DNA from: Streptomyces sp. NBC_00878
Lineage (GTDB): Bacteria; Actinomycetota; Actinomycetes; Streptomycetales; Streptomycetaceae
Length of the DNA stretch: 64,000 nt
Assembly (NCBI RefSeq): GCF_026341515.1
Contig: NZ_JAPEOK010000001.1
Coordinates: 7,316,001 to 7,380,000 of the forward strand
Direction: 5' to 3'
Under the pieces are notes generated by a model, which saw only the letters and a list, made by a program, of their open reading frames with translations, was not told where the DNA came from and did not search any database. Of this stretch, positions 48,766 to 57,056 are shown one piece after another. Every line of letters starts with the position of its first letter. Positions within the stretch are counted from its first letter, which is position 1. The translations under genes were made by a program, and so were the position numbers.

Positions 48766-51525
48766 GTGTCGGAAAACAAAGATCCCCACGTAGCTGAGAG
48801 CGGCGACAGCGGCGACAGTGGCGTCGACGGAGCGAAGTTCGTCTACGACTTCACCGAGGGCAACAAGGACCTCAAGGACCTCCTTGGTGGCAAGGGTGCC
48901 AACCTCGCCGAGATGACCAACCTCGGCCTCCCCGTCCCTCCCGGCTTCACCATCACCACCGAGGCCTGCAAGACCTACCTCGACAGTGGCGACGAGCCGG
49001 CGGCACTGCGTGACGAGGTGAGCGCGCATCTCGTCGCCCTCGAAGCGAAGATGGGCAAGAAGCTCGGCCAGGCCGACGACCCCCTCCTCGTCTCGGTCCG
49101 TTCCGGGGCGAAGTTCTCCATGCCGGGCATGATGGACACCGTCCTGAACATCGGCCTCTCGGACAAGTCCGTACTGGGTCTCGCCCAGCAGGCCGGTGAC
49201 GACCGCTTCGCGTGGGACTCGTACCGCAGGCTGATCCAGATGTTCGGCAAGACGGTCCTCGGCGTGGAGGGCGAGCTCTTCGAGGACGCGCTGGAGGCGG
49301 CCAAGGCCGCCAAGAAGGTCACCGTCGACACGGACCTCGAAGCGGCCGACCTCAAGAAGCTCGTCACCAAGTTCAAGAAGATCGTCAAGACCGAGGCCGG
49401 GCGGGACTTCCCGCAGGACCCGCGCGAACAGATGGACCTCGCCATCCATGCGGTCTTCGACTCCTGGAACACCGACCGGGCGAAGCTCTACCGCCGCCAG
49501 GAGCGCATCCCGGGCGACCTCGGCACGGCGGTCAACGTCTGCTCGATGGTCTTCGGCAACCTGGGCCCCGACTCGGGCACGGGAGTCGCGTTCACCCGCG
49601 ACCCGGCCTCAGGCCACCGGGGCGTCTACGGCGACTACCTCCAGAACGCGCAGGGCGAGGACGTCGTCGCGGGCATCCGCAACACGGTCCCGCTCGCCGA
49701 ACTGGAGCAGATCGACAAGAAGTCGTACGACCAGCTGATGCAGATCATGGGGACCCTGGAGAACCACTACAAGGACCTCTGCGACATCGAGTTCACCATC
49801 GAGCGCGGGCAGCTGTGGATGCTCCAGACGCGGGTGGGCAAGCGGACGGCGGGCGCCGCCTTCCGGATCGCCACGCAGCTGGTCGACCAGGGCCTGATCG
49901 ACGAGGCCGAGGCACTCCAGCGCGTCACGGGTGCCCAGCTGGCCCAGCTGATGTTCCCGCGCTTCGACGACGAGGCGAAGGTGTCGCAGGTCGGCCGGGG
50001 CATCGCCGCCTCGCCGGGCGCGGCGGTCGGCAAGGCGGTCTTCGACTCGTACACGGCCGTGAAGTGGTCGCGTTCGGGCGAGAAGGTCATCCTGGTCCGC
50101 CGTGAGACGAACCCCGACGACCTGGACGGCATGATCGCCGCCGAGGGCATCCTCACCTCCCGCGGCGGCAAGACCTCCCACGCGGCTGTCGTCGCGCGCG
50201 GCATGGGCAAGACGTGTGTGTGCGGCGCGGAGGAGCTGGAGGTCGACACCAAGCGACGCCGGATGACGGTGCCGGGCGGACACGTCGTCGAGGAGGGCGA
50301 CGTGATCTCCATCGACGGCTCCAGCGGCAAGGTGTACCTGGGCGAGGTCCCGGTCGTGCCGTCCCCCGTCGTGGAGTACTTCGAGGGCCGGATGCACGCG
50401 GGCGCCCACGACGCCGACGAACTGGTCGAGGCCGTGCACCGGATCATGGCGTTCGCCGACCGCAAGCGCCGCCTGCGGGTGCGCGCCAACGCGGACAACG
50501 CCGAGGACGCCATGCGCGCCCGCCGCTTCGGCGCCCAGGGCATCGGTCTGTGCCGTACGGAGCACATGTTCCTCGGCGACCGTCGTGAGCTGGTCGAGCG
50601 CCTGATCCTCGCGGACACGGACGCCGAGCGCGAGGAGTCGCTGAAGGCGCTCCTTCCGCTCCAGAAGCAGGACTTCGTGGAGCTGTTCTCGGCGATGGAC
50701 GGCCTCCCGGTCACGGTCCGTCTCCTGGACCCGCCGCTGCACGAGTTCCTGCCGGACATCACGGAGCTGTCGGTCCGGGTCGCGCTCGCCGAGTCCCGAA
50801 GGGACGCCAACGAGAACGATCTGCGGCTCCTCCAGGCGGTGCACCGCCTGCACGAGCAGAACCCGATGCTCGGCCTGCGCGGCGTACGCCTCGGCCTGGT
50901 GATCCCCGGTCTCTTCACCATGCAGGTACGGGCGATCGCCGAGGCCGCCGCCGAACGGAAGGCCGCCAAGGGCGACCCGCGGGCGGAGGTCATGATTCCG
51001 CTGGTGGGCACGGTCCAGGAACTGGAGATCGTGCGCGAGGAGGCCGACCAGGTCATCGCGGAGGTCCAGGCGGCGACGGGCACGGACCTGAAGCTGGCCA
51101 TCGGCACGATGATCGAGCTGCCGCGAGCCGCCCTGACGGCGGGCCAGATCGCGGAGGCGGCGGAGTTCTTCTCCTTCGGCACGAACGACCTGACCCAGAC
51201 GGTGTGGGGCTTCAGCCGGGACGACGTGGAGGCCTCGTTCTTCACGGCGTACCTGGAGAAGGGCATCTTCGGCGTCAGCCCCTTCGAGACGATCGACCGG
51301 GACGGCGTGGGCTCGCTGGTCGAGCTGGCGGTGAAGGCGGGCCGCGCGACCCGCCCCGACCTGAAGCTCGGCGTCTGCGGCGAACACGGCGGCGACCCGG
51401 AGTCGGTCCACTTCTTCCACGAGGTGGGCCTCGACTACGTCTCCTGCTCCCCGTTCCGCATCCCGGTGGCCCGCCTGGAGGCGGGCCGGGCGGCGTCTTC
51501 GGCACGGGGGAGCGACCACCGGTAG
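48766..51525 (+). CDS. ppdK: Pyruvate, phosphate dikinase
   Basis: 919 residues from a GTG at 48766. The ATP-grasp domain has FTEGNKDLKDLLGGKGANLA, VSVRSGAKFSMPGMMDTVLN and GVAFTRDPASGHRGVYGDYL. The swivelling domain carries the phospho-His472 in SRGGKTSHAAVVARGMG, and the PEP/pyruvate barrel has GIGLCRTEHMF, FSFGTNDLTQTVWGFSRDD and the acid Cys871 in KLGVCGEHGGDPES. It interconverts ATP, phosphate and pyruvate with AMP, diphosphate and phosphoenolpyruvate. The N-terminus has an added acidic GDSGDSGVDG stretch. Preceded by a long leader with a possible TTA-containing short frame; followed by degenerate repeats around the stop. Confidence 0.97.
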   Translation: MSENKDPHVAESGDSGDSGVDGAKFVYDFTEGNKDLKDLLGGKGANLAEMTNLGLPVPPGFTITTEACKTYLDSGDEPAALRDEVSAHLVALEAKMGKKLGQADDPLLVSVRSGAKFSMPGMMDTVLNIGLSDKSVLGLAQQAGDDRFAWDSYRRLIQMFGKTVLGVEGELFEDALEAAKAAKKVTVDTDLEAADLKKLVTKFKKIVKTEAGRDFPQDPREQMDLAIHAVFDSWNTDRAKLYRRQERIPGDLGTAVNVCSMVFGNLGPDSGTGVAFTRDPASGHRGVYGDYLQNAQGEDVVAGIRNTVPLAELEQIDKKSYDQLMQIMGTLENHYKDLCDIEFTIERGQLWMLQTRVGKRTAGAAFRIATQLVDQGLIDEAEALQRVTGAQLAQLMFPRFDDEAKVSQVGRGIAASPGAAVGKAVFDSYTAVKWSRSGEKVILVRRETNPDDLDGMIAAEGILTSRGGKTSHAAVVARGMGKTCVCGAEELEVDTKRRRMTVPGGHVVEEGDVISIDGSSGKVYLGEVPVVPSPVVEYFEGRMHAGAHDADELVEAVHRIMAFADRKRRLRVRANADNAEDAMRARRFGAQGIGLCRTEHMFLGDRRELVERLILADTDAEREESLKALLPLQKQDFVELFSAMDGLPVTVRLLDPPLHEFLPDITELSVRVALAESRRDANENDLRLLQAVHRLHEQNPMLGLRGVRLGLVIPGLFTMQVRAIAEAAAERKAAKGDPRAEVMIPLVGTVQELEIVREEADQVIAEVQAATGTDLKLAIGTMIELPRAALTAGQIAEAAEFFSFGTNDLTQTVWGFSRDDVEASFFTAYLEKGIFGVSPFETIDRDGVGSLVELAVKAGRATRPDLKLGVCGEHGGDPESVHFFHEVGLDYVSCSPFRIPVARLEAGRAASSARGSDHR

Positions 51526-51635
51526 GCGCGCCGGGCTCGCATGGCCTGACTTACCTGTAGGCGGGCCCGCAGGACCTGGCCACTGGTTGGCCGGGCCGCA
51601 GGACCTGACTGCAGGTAGCGGGCGCCCGCAGGACC
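51520..51635 (+). repeat. Degenerate ~30-bp repeats from the ppdK stop onward
   Basis: Four related segments follow each other: CCGGTAGGCGCGCCGGG (51520 on, containing the TAG stop), CCTGTAGGCGGGCCCGCAGG, GGTTGGCCGGGCCGCAGG and CAGGTAGCGGGCGCCCGCAG. Each is followed by a GGACCTG-like end. Period drifts between about 28 and 34 bases. Confidence 0.65.
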
Positions 51636-51699
51636 CCGGGGTCGTGATCCGTCATCCCACCCTCACCGGCGGATCGCGGCTCCGGTGCACGAAAGCGAA

Positions 51700-51730
51700 G
51701 GGGCGGCACCTTGTGCGGAGGTGCCGCCCC
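51700..51730. terminator. Terminator between ppdK and a small minus-strand gene
   Basis: GGGGCGGCACCT and AGGTGCCGCCCC form a perfect 12-bp stem around a seven-base loop, 15 bases after the end of the minus-strand gene ending at 51745. Confidence 0.88.
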
Positions 51731-51744
51731 GTCGTGCCCGCTTC

Positions 51745-51960
51745 CTAGTTCTTCCACGGACCGCCCATATCGCGCCATGCGTCGTACAGGGCGTCGGCCG
51801 TTTCGCAGTAGCCCTCCCGGCACGTCTGGCAACTGGTGCCGTGCTCCAAGAGCGCCGCGTACGCCTGCCGCACCACGCTGAACGTGCTGGAGTCGGCGGC
51901 TACTTGCATGGGTCCGGAGCCGTAGCCTCCGTCGTGCTGCTCCCACCGGACACCGCTCAC
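51745..51960 (-). CDS. Small hypothetical protein with paired cysteines
   Basis: 71 residues. Contains VRQAYAALLEHGTSCQTCRE and YCETADALYDAWRDM, so a C-x2-C pair plus a third Cys could bind a metal. I do not recognise the family; short Cys-containing proteins like this are common beside XRE/DUF6879 clusters in Streptomyces. Its start overlaps the upstream gene's stop by four bases, so the two are co-translated and divergent from the DUF6879/XRE cluster. Confidence 0.68.
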   Translation of the reverse strand: MSGVRWEQHDGGYGSGPMQVAADSSTFSVVRQAYAALLEHGTSCQTCREGYCETADALYDAWRDMGGPWKN

Positions 51961-52145
51961 TTCCGGTCCCCGTGGGGGTGGTTGCGGATCTCGACGTTGC
52001 AGTCCGAGACCTTGGACAGGTCGAGCTTGCGCCGAGCGTCTTCCCGCTGTCTGCCCAATGCTTCGCAGACTCCGCAGCCTTCTTCGGGTACGGGCTCGGG
52101 GCGGGGGATGCCCAGATGTACGGCCGCTGCCATCGTCGTCTCCAT
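51957..52145 (-). CDS. Small hypothetical protein, first of a two-gene unit
   Basis: 62 residues. The segment PEEGCGVCEALGRQREDARR has a C-x2-C pair, then a charged helix and a DLSKVSDCNVEIRNHPHGD end. The CGVCxALxxQRxxA pattern recurs in short streptomycete proteins paired with the downstream type. Function unknown. Four-base overlap with the following gene. Confidence 0.68.
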   Translation of the reverse strand: METTMAAAVHLGIPRPEPVPEEGCGVCEALGRQREDARRKLDLSKVSDCNVEIRNHPHGDRK

Positions 52146-52295
52146 GCGACGAAGCTAGACACGGCGCTGCTCAGCTCTCCACGGTCTTGCATGAGCTTGC
52201 ACGCCAACTTTCCTGGCAGGTCCCACCGTTGACGGCAAGTAGGCATTGCAGGACGCTTGTGCAAGTCTGAGCAAGTCATCGACAGGGGAGACGTC

Positions 52296-52709
52296 ATGTC
52301 CGTTGAGTTCATCGGCATCGATCCCGACACCGATCGCGATCACTGCCCGACCGTGTGGGCCGACACGGAAGCCCGGGAACTGTTGTTGCAGGGTTGGAAG
52401 CCTGACGAGCAGACGCACGCCGAGTGCGAGGCGACTAGTCCGGCGAACGGACCGGTCCCCGATAGCGAAGCGATCGTCCGGATTCCGGCCCGGATGATTC
52501 CGATGATCCGGGAGGCGTGCCCAGCTTCGCTGAGCTGCTGGGTGCCTGCCAGCACTCCGCCGTACACCTGGAGATACGCGACTCGTACGCGCCGACGCCA
52601 CGCTTCGAGGCGTGGCAGCGGGGCGAACGCGTCAACTGGCAGGACCGGGCGTCGTGGTGGCATCCGTACGACCAGCTCATCTCGGACACGGTGGCGCGTG
52701 GAGTGGTGA
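52296..52709 (+). CDS. Small protein preceding DUF6879, with an out-of-frame C-terminal extension
   Basis: 137 residues from ATG 52296 (GGGGAG upstream); a TTG at 52257 is also in frame. Residues 1-75 (FIGIDPDTDRDHCPTVWADT, LLLQGWKPDEQTHAECEA, SEAIVRIPARMIPMIREAC) look like a genuine conserved small protein of XRE/DUF6879 clusters. After REAC the frame runs on for about 64 Arg/Ser/Thr-rich residues that overlap the DUF6879 gene in another frame. From memory, relatives end near this point, so a lost stop is likely. Confidence 0.65.
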   Translation: MSVEFIGIDPDTDRDHCPTVWADTEARELLLQGWKPDEQTHAECEATSPANGPVPDSEAIVRIPARMIPMIREACPASLSCWVPASTPPYTWRYATRTRRRHASRRGSGANASTGRTGRRGGIRTTSSSRTRWRVEW

Positions 52710-53020
52710 TCCGGCGTGCCCGCATCGTCTCCGAGCCGGTCTCGGAGTACATCCGCTGGGAGCACTACGTCACGCACGCCAACGTCACGGCAGGGGAGCA
52801 GGTGCGTTGGCTGCCCCGACGGCAGGCAACCGGCCTCGCTCTCCCGGGCAATGACTTCTGGGCCTTCGACGAGACGCTGTTGCGGGTGCACCACTTCTCA
52901 GGTGACGGAGCCGTCGTGGAGGACGAGATCACGGACGATCCCGCCCTCGTGAAGCTCTCTGTCACCGCATTCGAGAGCGTGTGGGAGCGAGCCGTACCGC
53001 ACGCGGACTACCAGATCTGA
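52517..53020 (+). CDS. DUF6879 family protein
   Basis: 167 residues from a GTG at 52517. Landmarks: FAELLGACQHSAVHLEIRDS, WWHPYDQLISDTVARGVVIR, RARIVSEPVSEYIRWEHYVT, QVRWLPRRQATGLALPGNDF and VTAFESVWERAVPHADY. This family is fixed in actinobacterial XRE clusters, immediately before a DUF5753-type XRE regulator as here. Its biochemical role is unknown. The first 193 bases overlap the preceding reading frame. Confidence 0.88.
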   Translation: MPSFAELLGACQHSAVHLEIRDSYAPTPRFEAWQRGERVNWQDRASWWHPYDQLISDTVARGVVIRRARIVSEPVSEYIRWEHYVTHANVTAGEQVRWLPRRQATGLALPGNDFWAFDETLLRVHHFSGDGAVVEDEITDDPALVKLSVTAFESVWERAVPHADYQI

Positions 53021-53034
53021 GGAACGGCCGGCTC

Positions 53035-53886
53035 ATGTCTTCGCACCCCTCGTCCGCAGTCCAACAGGCACGCGAAGCGCTCGCCGCTCGCTTGCGGGAC
53101 ATCCGTTTGGACGCGGGGATCACGAAGCGTGAGCTGGCTGCCCGATGCGGGTGGCACGAGGCGAAGTCCTCGCGGATCGAGAACGCCCGTACGCCACCGT
53201 CGGACGCGGACATCCGGGCATGGTGCGCAGCGTGCGGCGCGGACGACCAGGCCCCGGACCTGACCGCGGCCAACCGGCAATCCACGGAGATGCACGTCGA
53301 GTGGCGCCGTCTTCAGCGCAGCGGGCTGCGGCAGTTGCAGGAGTCCGGGGCGACGCTGTATGAGCGCACAAGGCAGTTCCGGGTGTACTGCTCCGACGTC
53401 GTACCCGGCTTTCTTCAGACGCCCGGGTACGCCTCGGCGCTGCTGTCCTCGATCGCCGCGTTCCGGGGGACACCCGATGACGTGAGCCGGGCCGTCGAGG
53501 CGAGGATGAGGCGAAACAGCGTTGTACACGAGGGTGACCACCGCTTTGCCCTCGTCATCGAGGAGTCCGTCCTGCGGCACAGGATGGGCGACGCCGACAC
53601 GATGGCCGGACAGCTTGGGCATCTGCTGTCGTCGATGACCCTGCCGAGCGTCGCCCTGGGCGTGATCCCGTTCGCTTTGCAGCGCACGGTGTGGCCGATG
53701 GCGACGTTCACCGTCTTCGACGACGAGCGCGTCCACGCCGACTCCCTGGACGCTGCCACGACCCTGACACAGCCGAGTCAGATAGCGCTGTACGTCAAGG
53801 CGTTCGACGGCCTCGCGCAGAACGCGGTGTACGGAGCCGCTGCCCGTGCACTGATCACAAGTGCCCTGACGACTCTCGATGCGTGA
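53035..53886 (+). CDS. XRE regulator with DUF5753 (Scr1-like) domain
   Basis: 283 residues from ATG 53035. XRE domain: ARLRDIRLDAGITKRELAAR, CGWHEAKSSRIENARTPPSD. DUF5753: YCSDVVPGFLQTPGYASALL, FALVIEESVLRHRMGDADTM, LPSVALGVIPFALQRTVWPM and SQIALYVKAFDGLAQNAVYG. Same class as the regulator at 11567-12400, but linked to DUF6879 rather than DUF397. A very long hairpin terminator follows. Confidence 0.92.
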   Translation: MSSHPSSAVQQAREALAARLRDIRLDAGITKRELAARCGWHEAKSSRIENARTPPSDADIRAWCAACGADDQAPDLTAANRQSTEMHVEWRRLQRSGLRQLQESGATLYERTRQFRVYCSDVVPGFLQTPGYASALLSSIAAFRGTPDDVSRAVEARMRRNSVVHEGDHRFALVIEESVLRHRMGDADTMAGQLGHLLSSMTLPSVALGVIPFALQRTVWPMATFTVFDDERVHADSLDAATTLTQPSQIALYVKAFDGLAQNAVYGAAARALITSALTTLDA

Positions 53887-53954
53887 GCGCGCTGGGCGGC
53901 ACCGAGTTCTGCCCTCCGGCCATGCGAACTGAGTGCTTCACTCGGTTGTGACCG

Positions 53955-54002
53955 TTCTCCGGGCTGCGGGTCCCGGAGCTCCGGGACCCGCAGCCCGGAG
54001 AA
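53955..54002. terminator. 48-base perfect palindrome, bidirectional terminator
   Basis: A 22-bp perfect stem (53955-53976 with 53981-54002) around AGCT, which is itself self-complementary, so the whole segment is one palindrome. It lies between the convergent XRE and SDR genes. Confidence 0.92.
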
Positions 54003-54014
54003 CCCGCCGGACGC

Positions 54015-54737
54015 CTACCGGCCGAAGCTGCCCACCAGTGCCTCCGGCCTGTCGCGCCTGCTGTACAGCTCCCAGAACTTTTCCGCGAACACGTCCGGGT
54101 GGATGACCTCGGGCTCGAAGTCCAGCGGGCCCGGCGCCGACGTGATCGCCCGGTGCGGCACGCTGCCCTCGATCAGTGCGCCGACGTTGACCGCGCCGAC
54201 GTACACGCCCTTGTCCGCGAGCGCACTGTTGAGGTTGTGGAAGTAGTTGCGCAGCGCCGCCTGGGCCATGCCCGCGTTGCCGAGGAAGGGCATGGGGTGG
54301 ATGCCGGACTGCCCCGCCGTGAACAGGATCGCACCGTCGGCGCGTTCGGTCATGGCCGGCAGTACGGCCCGCACCAGGGCGACGCCCGACAGCAGGAAGC
54401 GGTCGAGGATCAGCTGGAGGTTGTCCGGGGTCACGTCCAGTACGGACGCGATGCCCTCGCCCATGTTGCCGCCGCCGGGGCTGAACTCCACGGCGTCGAT
54501 CTGGCCGTACTCCTTGGTGATGGCCGCGACGGCGGCCGCGATCTGCTCCCCGTCGTAGACGTCGGCGGTGAAACCGGCCGCCTCGATGCCGTCGCCCGCG
54601 AGCTCGGTGACGAGCTTGTCCAGGTTTTCCCGGGTCCGGGCGACGAGGGCGACACGGAAGCCTTCCCGCCCGAAGCGGCGGGCGAGGGACAGCCCGAGGA
54701 CGGGGCCGGCACCGAAGATGGCAAGGGTTTTGGGCAT
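54015..54737 (-). CDS. Atypical SDR-family protein lacking the YxxxK motif
   Basis: 240 residues from the ATG at 54735-54737. The Rossmann start LAIFGAGPVLGLSLARRFGR gives the Gly-rich cofactor loop, and VALVARTRENLDKLVTEL the following helix. Where classical short-chain dehydrogenases have Tyr-x3-Lys, this protein reads ILFTAGQSGIHPMPFLGNAG then MAQAALRNYFHNLN, so the catalytic Tyr and Lys are missing. It may bind NAD(P)H without the usual catalysis. Divergent from a TetR regulator with two strong inverted repeats between them, a typical repressed-enzyme arrangement. Confidence 0.85.
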   Translation of the reverse strand: MPKTLAIFGAGPVLGLSLARRFGREGFRVALVARTRENLDKLVTELAGDGIEAAGFTADVYDGEQIAAAVAAITKEYGQIDAVEFSPGGGNMGEGIASVLDVTPDNLQLILDRFLLSGVALVRAVLPAMTERADGAILFTAGQSGIHPMPFLGNAGMAQAALRNYFHNLNSALADKGVYVGAVNVGALIEGSVPHRAITSAPGPLDFEPEVIHPDVFAEKFWELYSRRDRPEALVGSFGR

Positions 54738-54765
54738 GCGAGCGTCAGCTCCTTCATGGATCCCA

Positions 54766-54789
54766 TAAGTTGAGGTGCTCCTCAACTTA
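54766..54789. promoter_or_regulatory. TetR operator A
   Basis: TAAGTTGAGG-TGCT-CCTCAACTTA, a perfect 10-bp inverted repeat with a four-base spacer, 29 bases from the SDR start. Same half-site as operator B. Confidence 0.85.
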
Positions 54790-54805
54790 CGGAGGAGCGT
54801 ACGCA

Positions 54806-54829
54806 CAAGTTGAGGGCTTCTTCAACTTG
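54806..54829. promoter_or_regulatory. TetR operator B
   Basis: CAAGTTGA and TCAACTTG are perfect 8-bp arms separated by eight bases; it ends 14 bases before the TetR start. The centres of the two operators are 40 bp apart, four helical turns. Confidence 0.85.
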
Positions 54830-54843
54830 GATAGGGTGCTGCC

Positions 54844-55482
54844 ATGCCCCCTCGCGCCAAGCCGCTCCGCAGAGACGCCCAGCGCAATCGCGACCAGTTG
54901 GTTCAAGCCGCCCGGCAGCTGTTCGCGGTACACGGGCTCGACGTCGCCCTCGACGAGATCGCCCGCACGGCCGGGGTGAGCATCGGCACGCTGTACAACC
55001 GCTTCCCCAACCGCGCGGACCTGGTGAGCGCCGTGTTCGCCGACCGGGCCGAGACGGTCGTGCGGATCGCCGAGCACGCCCTGTCGATCCCCGACCCATG
55101 GGTGGGCCTGGTGCACTTCCTGGAGCGGATCTGCGAGTTGCAGGCCGCCGACCGCGGTTACAACGAACTGGTCTCCCGGCACCTGCCGCAGACCACCCCG
55201 ACCGAGGGCCATCTGCGCGGGTACGAGTTGATGACGCAGATCGTCGAGCGGGCCAAGCAGGGGAGCGCGCTGCGGGCCGACTTCACCCTGGAGGACATGG
55301 CGTTCGTGACCTGGGGGACCGCCCGCACGGTCGAGGCGACCGCGGGCGTCCGGCCCGAGGTGTGGCGGCGCCACCTCGCCATGATGCTCGACGGGATGCG
55401 CGCCTCAGCAGCCCATCCGCTGCCCGAACCGCCCATGCAGCCCGAGGAGTTGGCCCGCGTCATGGGGGCGGCCTGCGACTGA
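54844..55482 (+). CDS. TetR-family regulator divergent from the SDR
   Basis: 212 residues. DNA-binding domain: QRNRDQLVQAARQLFAVHGL, VALDEIARTAGVSIGTLYNR, FPNRADLVSAVF. The C-terminal helices (VGLVHFLERICELQAADRGY) form the ligand domain. It probably represses the SDR gene and itself through the two AAGTTGA inverted repeats. Confidence 0.94.
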   Translation: MPPRAKPLRRDAQRNRDQLVQAARQLFAVHGLDVALDEIARTAGVSIGTLYNRFPNRADLVSAVFADRAETVVRIAEHALSIPDPWVGLVHFLERICELQAADRGYNELVSRHLPQTTPTEGHLRGYELMTQIVERAKQGSALRADFTLEDMAFVTWGTARTVEATAGVRPEVWRRHLAMMLDGMRASAAHPLPEPPMQPEELARVMGAACD

Positions 55483-55681
55483 GATCCGCCTGCGGCCGAC
55501 TCCGCCGACGATCGGCAAGTACGCCCTTCGTGTCCAACTCAACGCAGATCCAAGGGACTTGAGCATGGTCGGTCCATCGTCGGTAATTGGGGGTTCTCCC
55601 CCCATGCGCCCCCACCGCTCCGTTCCTAGGGTCGATCACGGCAAGACCAGCCCGTGTTCATCAGGGGGAAGAGGAGGAGCA

Positions 55682-56305
55682 TTGAAGACCTCAATGCGCA
55701 GAGCGGTACAGGCCGGCGTGACGACCGTGGTTCTCGGCGCGGCGACGGTGCTGTCGGCCGGACAGGCGCACGCGGCGACCGGTGTGAGTGTGAGCACCGT
55801 TCGCATCTTCGTCACCGCCGTGGCGGGGAAGGCGAACGATCTTTCCATCACCCGGTCCCTCGACACCGTCACCATCAGCGACTCGGGCGACACCGTCAAC
55901 GCGGGATCCGGCTGCACCCAGGTGGACGTCGACACGGTCCGCTGCCCGTACGGCGGCCGCACCCTCACCCTCGAAAGCGGGGACCTGGGTGACATAGTCA
56001 CCGTGACGGGCGGAGTGCCCGCCATCATCAACGGCGGCACGGGCAACGACATCATCTCGATCGACTTCGCCGCCACCGCGGGGACCACCCTGAACGGTCA
56101 GGGCGGGCACGACACGATCTTCGGCGGTGGAGGGGTCGACGCGATCACCGGTGGCGCCGGAGACGACGTCATGTTCGGCAGAAACGGCAACGACCGCCTG
56201 GACGCCCTCGACTCCACGCAGGCCAACGACCGCTCCTTCGGGGACGCCGGTACGGACACCTGCACGAGTGACCTCAACGACCTGAAGGACAGCTGCGAGA
56301 GCTGA
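55682..56305 (+). CDS. Secreted calcium-binding-repeat (RTX-like) protein
   Basis: About 207 residues from a TTG at 55682 behind GAGGAG; ATG 55694 is the alternative. The signal peptide (RRAVQAGVTTVVLGAATVLS, AGQAHA) is followed by beta-rich sequence. Then come glycine/aspartate nonapeptides NGGTGNDIISID, NGQGGHDTIFGGGGVDAITG and GAGDDVMFGRNGNDRLDALD, the hemolysin-type GGxGxDxUx repeats that bind Ca2+ in a beta-roll. Four late Cys (CTQVDVDTVRC, CTSDLNDLKDSC) may form disulfides. Role unknown, extracellular. Confidence 0.85.
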   Translation: MKTSMRRAVQAGVTTVVLGAATVLSAGQAHAATGVSVSTVRIFVTAVAGKANDLSITRSLDTVTISDSGDTVNAGSGCTQVDVDTVRCPYGGRTLTLESGDLGDIVTVTGGVPAIINGGTGNDIISIDFAATAGTTLNGQGGHDTIFGGGGVDAITGGAGDDVMFGRNGNDRLDALDSTQANDRSFGDAGTDTCTSDLNDLKDSCES

Positions 56306-56326
56306 GCCCTTCGCGCCTCGGTCATG

Positions 56327-56363
56327 GACGCGGCGGGGACCTGTGGAGGGTCCCCGCCGCGTC
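56327..56363. terminator. Terminator between two convergent secreted-protein genes
   Basis: GACGCGGCGGGGACC and GGTCCCCGCCGCGTC form a perfect 15-bp stem around a seven-base loop, between the RTX-like gene and the excalibur gene. Confidence 0.9.
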
Positions 56364-56430
56364 ATCTGTGTCCATCGACGTGCCCGCCGAAGGGTTCGTC
56401 GAAGTGTTCGCCGACGTATCAGCGGGCGTG

Positions 56431-56865
56431 TCAGCGGGCGTCGCGGCGCTTGCGCACCGTGAACAGCACCCCGCCTCCGGCGAGCAGGACGACCGCGCCG
56501 CCGGCCGCGATGTACGGGGTGGCGCCGCTGCCTCCGGTCTTCGCCAGGTCGGTTGCCTTCTGTCCCGTGTCCTGCCCCTCGTCGTCCGAGGAGGTGTCCT
56601 CGGTGCCCCCGTCGCCCGTGCCCTGGTCCTCCGCGGGGACGAAGTCCGCCGGTGGCTGGTCGCAGCCGATGCCGTCCTGGTCGCGGTCCAGGTCGTCGGC
56701 GTAGTGCTCGTCACCCTTGGAGATGTCGGAGTACCCGTTCTCGTACGCCTCGGTGCAGTTCTTGAACGGGTGTTCGCCGTCGTGGGCCTGGGCGGTGGTG
56801 GCCGACAGGGCGGTGAGCGCCAGCGCGGCGACGGCCACGGCGGCGGGCTTGCGGAGCAACTTCAC
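56431..56865 (-). CDS. Excalibur-domain protein with a sortase LAxTG anchor
   Basis: 144 residues. Signal peptide (LRKPAAVAVAALALTALSAT, TAQA), then an excalibur calcium-binding domain: FKNCTEAYENGYSDIS and DLDRDQDGIGCDQP with the DxDxDGxxC loop. A Thr/Glu/Asp-rich linker leads to LAKTG followed by a hydrophobic helix (YIAAGGAVVLLAGGGVLF) and a RKRR tail. That is the cell-wall sorting signal for a class E-type sortase, common in Streptomyces. Surface-anchored, Ca2+-binding; partner unknown. Confidence 0.9.
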   Translation of the reverse strand: MKLLRKPAAVAVAALALTALSATTAQAHDGEHPFKNCTEAYENGYSDISKGDEHYADDLDRDQDGIGCDQPPADFVPAEDQGTGDGGTEDTSSDDEGQDTGQKATDLAKTGGSGATPYIAAGGAVVLLAGGGVLFTVRKRRDAR

Positions 56866-57056
56866 GGGAGCACCTCAGATTTGGGTCGATATCCGTATGC
56901 ATCCGTATGCATGATCACGGAGGGCGATCAGTCGGATTTGAGGTGATGAAGGTATTAGGGGGCCGGTGGTGCGGTGGCGGAATGACGGACCCGTGATGCG
57001 AACGTTACGTGATCGGATGGTAGCTCTCCGCTCATGGGTCCGTCGTCGACGGGCCG

